NCBI GenBank assembly: GCA_016286035.1
Contig: JAEERY010000020.1
Coordinates: 62,001-126,000, forward strand
Origin: Lachnospiraceae bacterium
GTDB taxonomy: Bacteria; Bacillota; Clostridia; Lachnospirales; Lachnospiraceae
Reading direction: 5' to 3'
DNA: 64,000 nucleotides
Below, in pieces: positions 63,092-64,000 of the stretch (positions are counted from its first letter, which is position 1; the number at the start of each line of letters is the position of its first letter). The notes beneath the pieces are model-generated. The model was not told the origin of the DNA, made no database searches, and saw only the letters and a program-made list of their open reading frames with translations. The translations under genes and the position numbers were made by a program.

Positions 63092-64000
63092 ATGATCATT
63101 TCGAACATTATATTCCTTGCAGAAAGAATAATATATTATATTCGAATTCAGAACTATGCTGAAAGCAGGCTGATTCTATTTGAATTGTTGAAGAAAATTG
63201 AAGAAGCTGACGATTTGGCGGATGAGTTGTTGAATATAGATTCTACGCTTTATAGAATAATGCAATCAATGACAGCAGCACTTGAGGCAAATGATATGAT
63301 TTTGCTTTCGGATATACTTGATGATGCGTTCATTCCGGAACTAAAGGGATTTATTCATCATATGGATTCGATTGAAAATAGTATATATCGCATAGAATCG
63401 ACCTCGTCTGGTTTTCCGACGCTGTTCTGTAAAGAATCGAATAAGTATTTGCACTCAAATTCTAACCCTATGGAAGAAGCTAGAGTTTTAGCTGATCAGA
63501 TTTATAAACCAGAGTATGACGAATATGCTGTATGGGGATGTGGATTGGGATATCATATATACCAACTGTTTGAGACGGCTAAAAGAGCTATAAACATAAT
63601 AGTGTATGACTGGAATTCTTCGGTGTTTGAATTGGCTTCGAAGACGGGATTTACCAATCTTATACCAAAAGAAAGAATAAGATATGTGACAGATGTTACT
63701 GGAAAGGAATTTGTTGATAGAATCTCAAAAGGTAATATAGGTATTTTTATTCATTTTCCTTCGGTGTTGTCAATACATAACAAACAGCTTCGCGAAGCTT
63801 TTCAGAGCTTTTTTTCAGACTGGAACTCAACTGTTCAATTAGAACGGGATTTAGAGATTAACTTTCGTAACAATCAGAAACGTATTTCTAATTGCGTAGA
63901 TGATATTGAGGAGGAGTTTAAGAATAAAGAAGTTGTATTGGTAGCGGGGGGACCATCAGTAGATGAATGTATCGAGTGGCTAAGGGCCGTAAAAGGTCAC
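63092..64000 (+). CDS. maf: Maf (DUF115) flagellin glycosyltransferase, C-terminus cut off by the window edge
   Basis: The reading frame runs 303 codons from the ATG at 63092 (GGGGATAAGAC before it) to the window edge. It repeats the plan of the genes at 44775-48640: RIESTSSGFPTL, YLHSNSNPMEEAR, AVWGCGLGYHIYQLF, then VVLVAGGPSVDECIEWL near residue 284, the start of the DUF115 core. It is the fourth Maf homologue in the window and lies at the other side of the sugar genes. Confidence 0.85.
   Translation, partial: MIISNIIFLAERIIYYIRIQNYAESRLILFELLKKIEEADDLADELLNIDSTLYRIMQSMTAALEANDMILLSDILDDAFIPELKGFIHHMDSIENSIYRIESTSSGFPTLFCKESNKYLHSNSNPMEEARVLADQIYKPEYDEYAVWGCGLGYHIYQLFETAKRAINIIVYDWNSSVFELASKTGFTNLIPKERIRYVTDVTGKEFVDRISKGNIGIFIHFPSVLSIHNKQLREAFQSFFSDWNSTVQLERDLEINFRNNQKRISNCVDDIEEEFKNKEVVLVAGGPSVDECIEWLRAVKGH

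Noticed and set aside
1-64000. CRISPR arrays, tRNA/rRNA genes, insertion sequences and prophage
   Set aside because: No regular repeat-spacer array, clover-leaf sequence, transposase or phage structural gene was seen on reading both strands.

Overview
The window looks like chromosome from a motile, low-GC, Gram-positive-type anaerobe of the Lachnospiraceae, most likely a Butyrivibrio- or Pseudobutyrivibrio-like gut or rumen bacterium. The grounds are strong Shine-Dalgarno sites, lipoproteins with LplB/YtcP-type sugar transport, intracellular use of glucuronoxylan fragments, a Firmicutes-style late flagellar operon (flgM-flgN-flgK-flgL-fliW-csrA) and a flagellin with a sigma-D type promoter. 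The genus is inference. I saw no tRNA, rRNA, CRISPR array, insertion sequence or prophage gene.

Region by region: (1) 1-3338 holds the start of a ChbG/YdjC-like deacetylase, then two overlapping membrane genes, one ending in a J-like domain without HPD and one of the DUF4153 type. (2) 3387-5279 is a cytoplasmic protein joining a LacI-type sugar-binding domain to a GGDEF domain. (3) 5397-18142 is an aldouronate/glucuronoxylan locus: a GntR/FCD regulator, two permeases, a solute-binding lipoprotein, UxuA, UxuB, a GH67 alpha-glucuronidase, an SGNH esterase, KDPG aldolase and KDG kinase. Three copies of one near-palindrome lie at the regulator and transporter promoters. (4) 18268-20832 holds an NCS2 purine permease and a convergent acyltransferase. 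(5) 20927-28963 is a probable seven-gene run from metF through a radical SAM/SPASM enzyme, a membrane glycosyltransferase-like protein, an acyltransferase and a lipoprotein esterase to a MATE exporter. (6) 29090-33539 has a flavin oxidoreductase, a D,D-carboxypeptidase-like protein and ptsI.

(7) 33563-44741 is the late flagellar block with four sigma-28-like promoters: flgM, flgN, two flgK, flgL, fliW, csrA, then flaG, fliD, fliS, a fliT-like gene, and flagellin behind a GGA-rich leader that looks like a CsrA target. (8) From 44775 to the end lies a flagellin-glycosylation island: a truncated and two complete Maf (DUF115) genes, a nonulosonic acid pathway (PtmE-like guanylyltransferase, 4,6-dehydratase, NeuD, NeuB, CMP-transferase, NeuC), a CgeB/DUF4422 fusion glycosyltransferase, three related glycosyltransferases (one inverted), an FkbM methyltransferase and a further Maf gene running off the end.

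How they fit: FlgM would hold sigma-28 until the hook is complete. CsrA and FliW would tune flagellin translation at the leader. The downstream island would make a CMP-nonulosonate, which the Maf proteins attach to flagellin and the other transferases may extend or cap. The most interesting parts are the Maf set with a catalytic-domain-less member, a sugar pathway lacking its expected aminotransferase, the paralogous glycosyltransferase trio, a cysteine-bearing flagellin and the structured flagellin leader.
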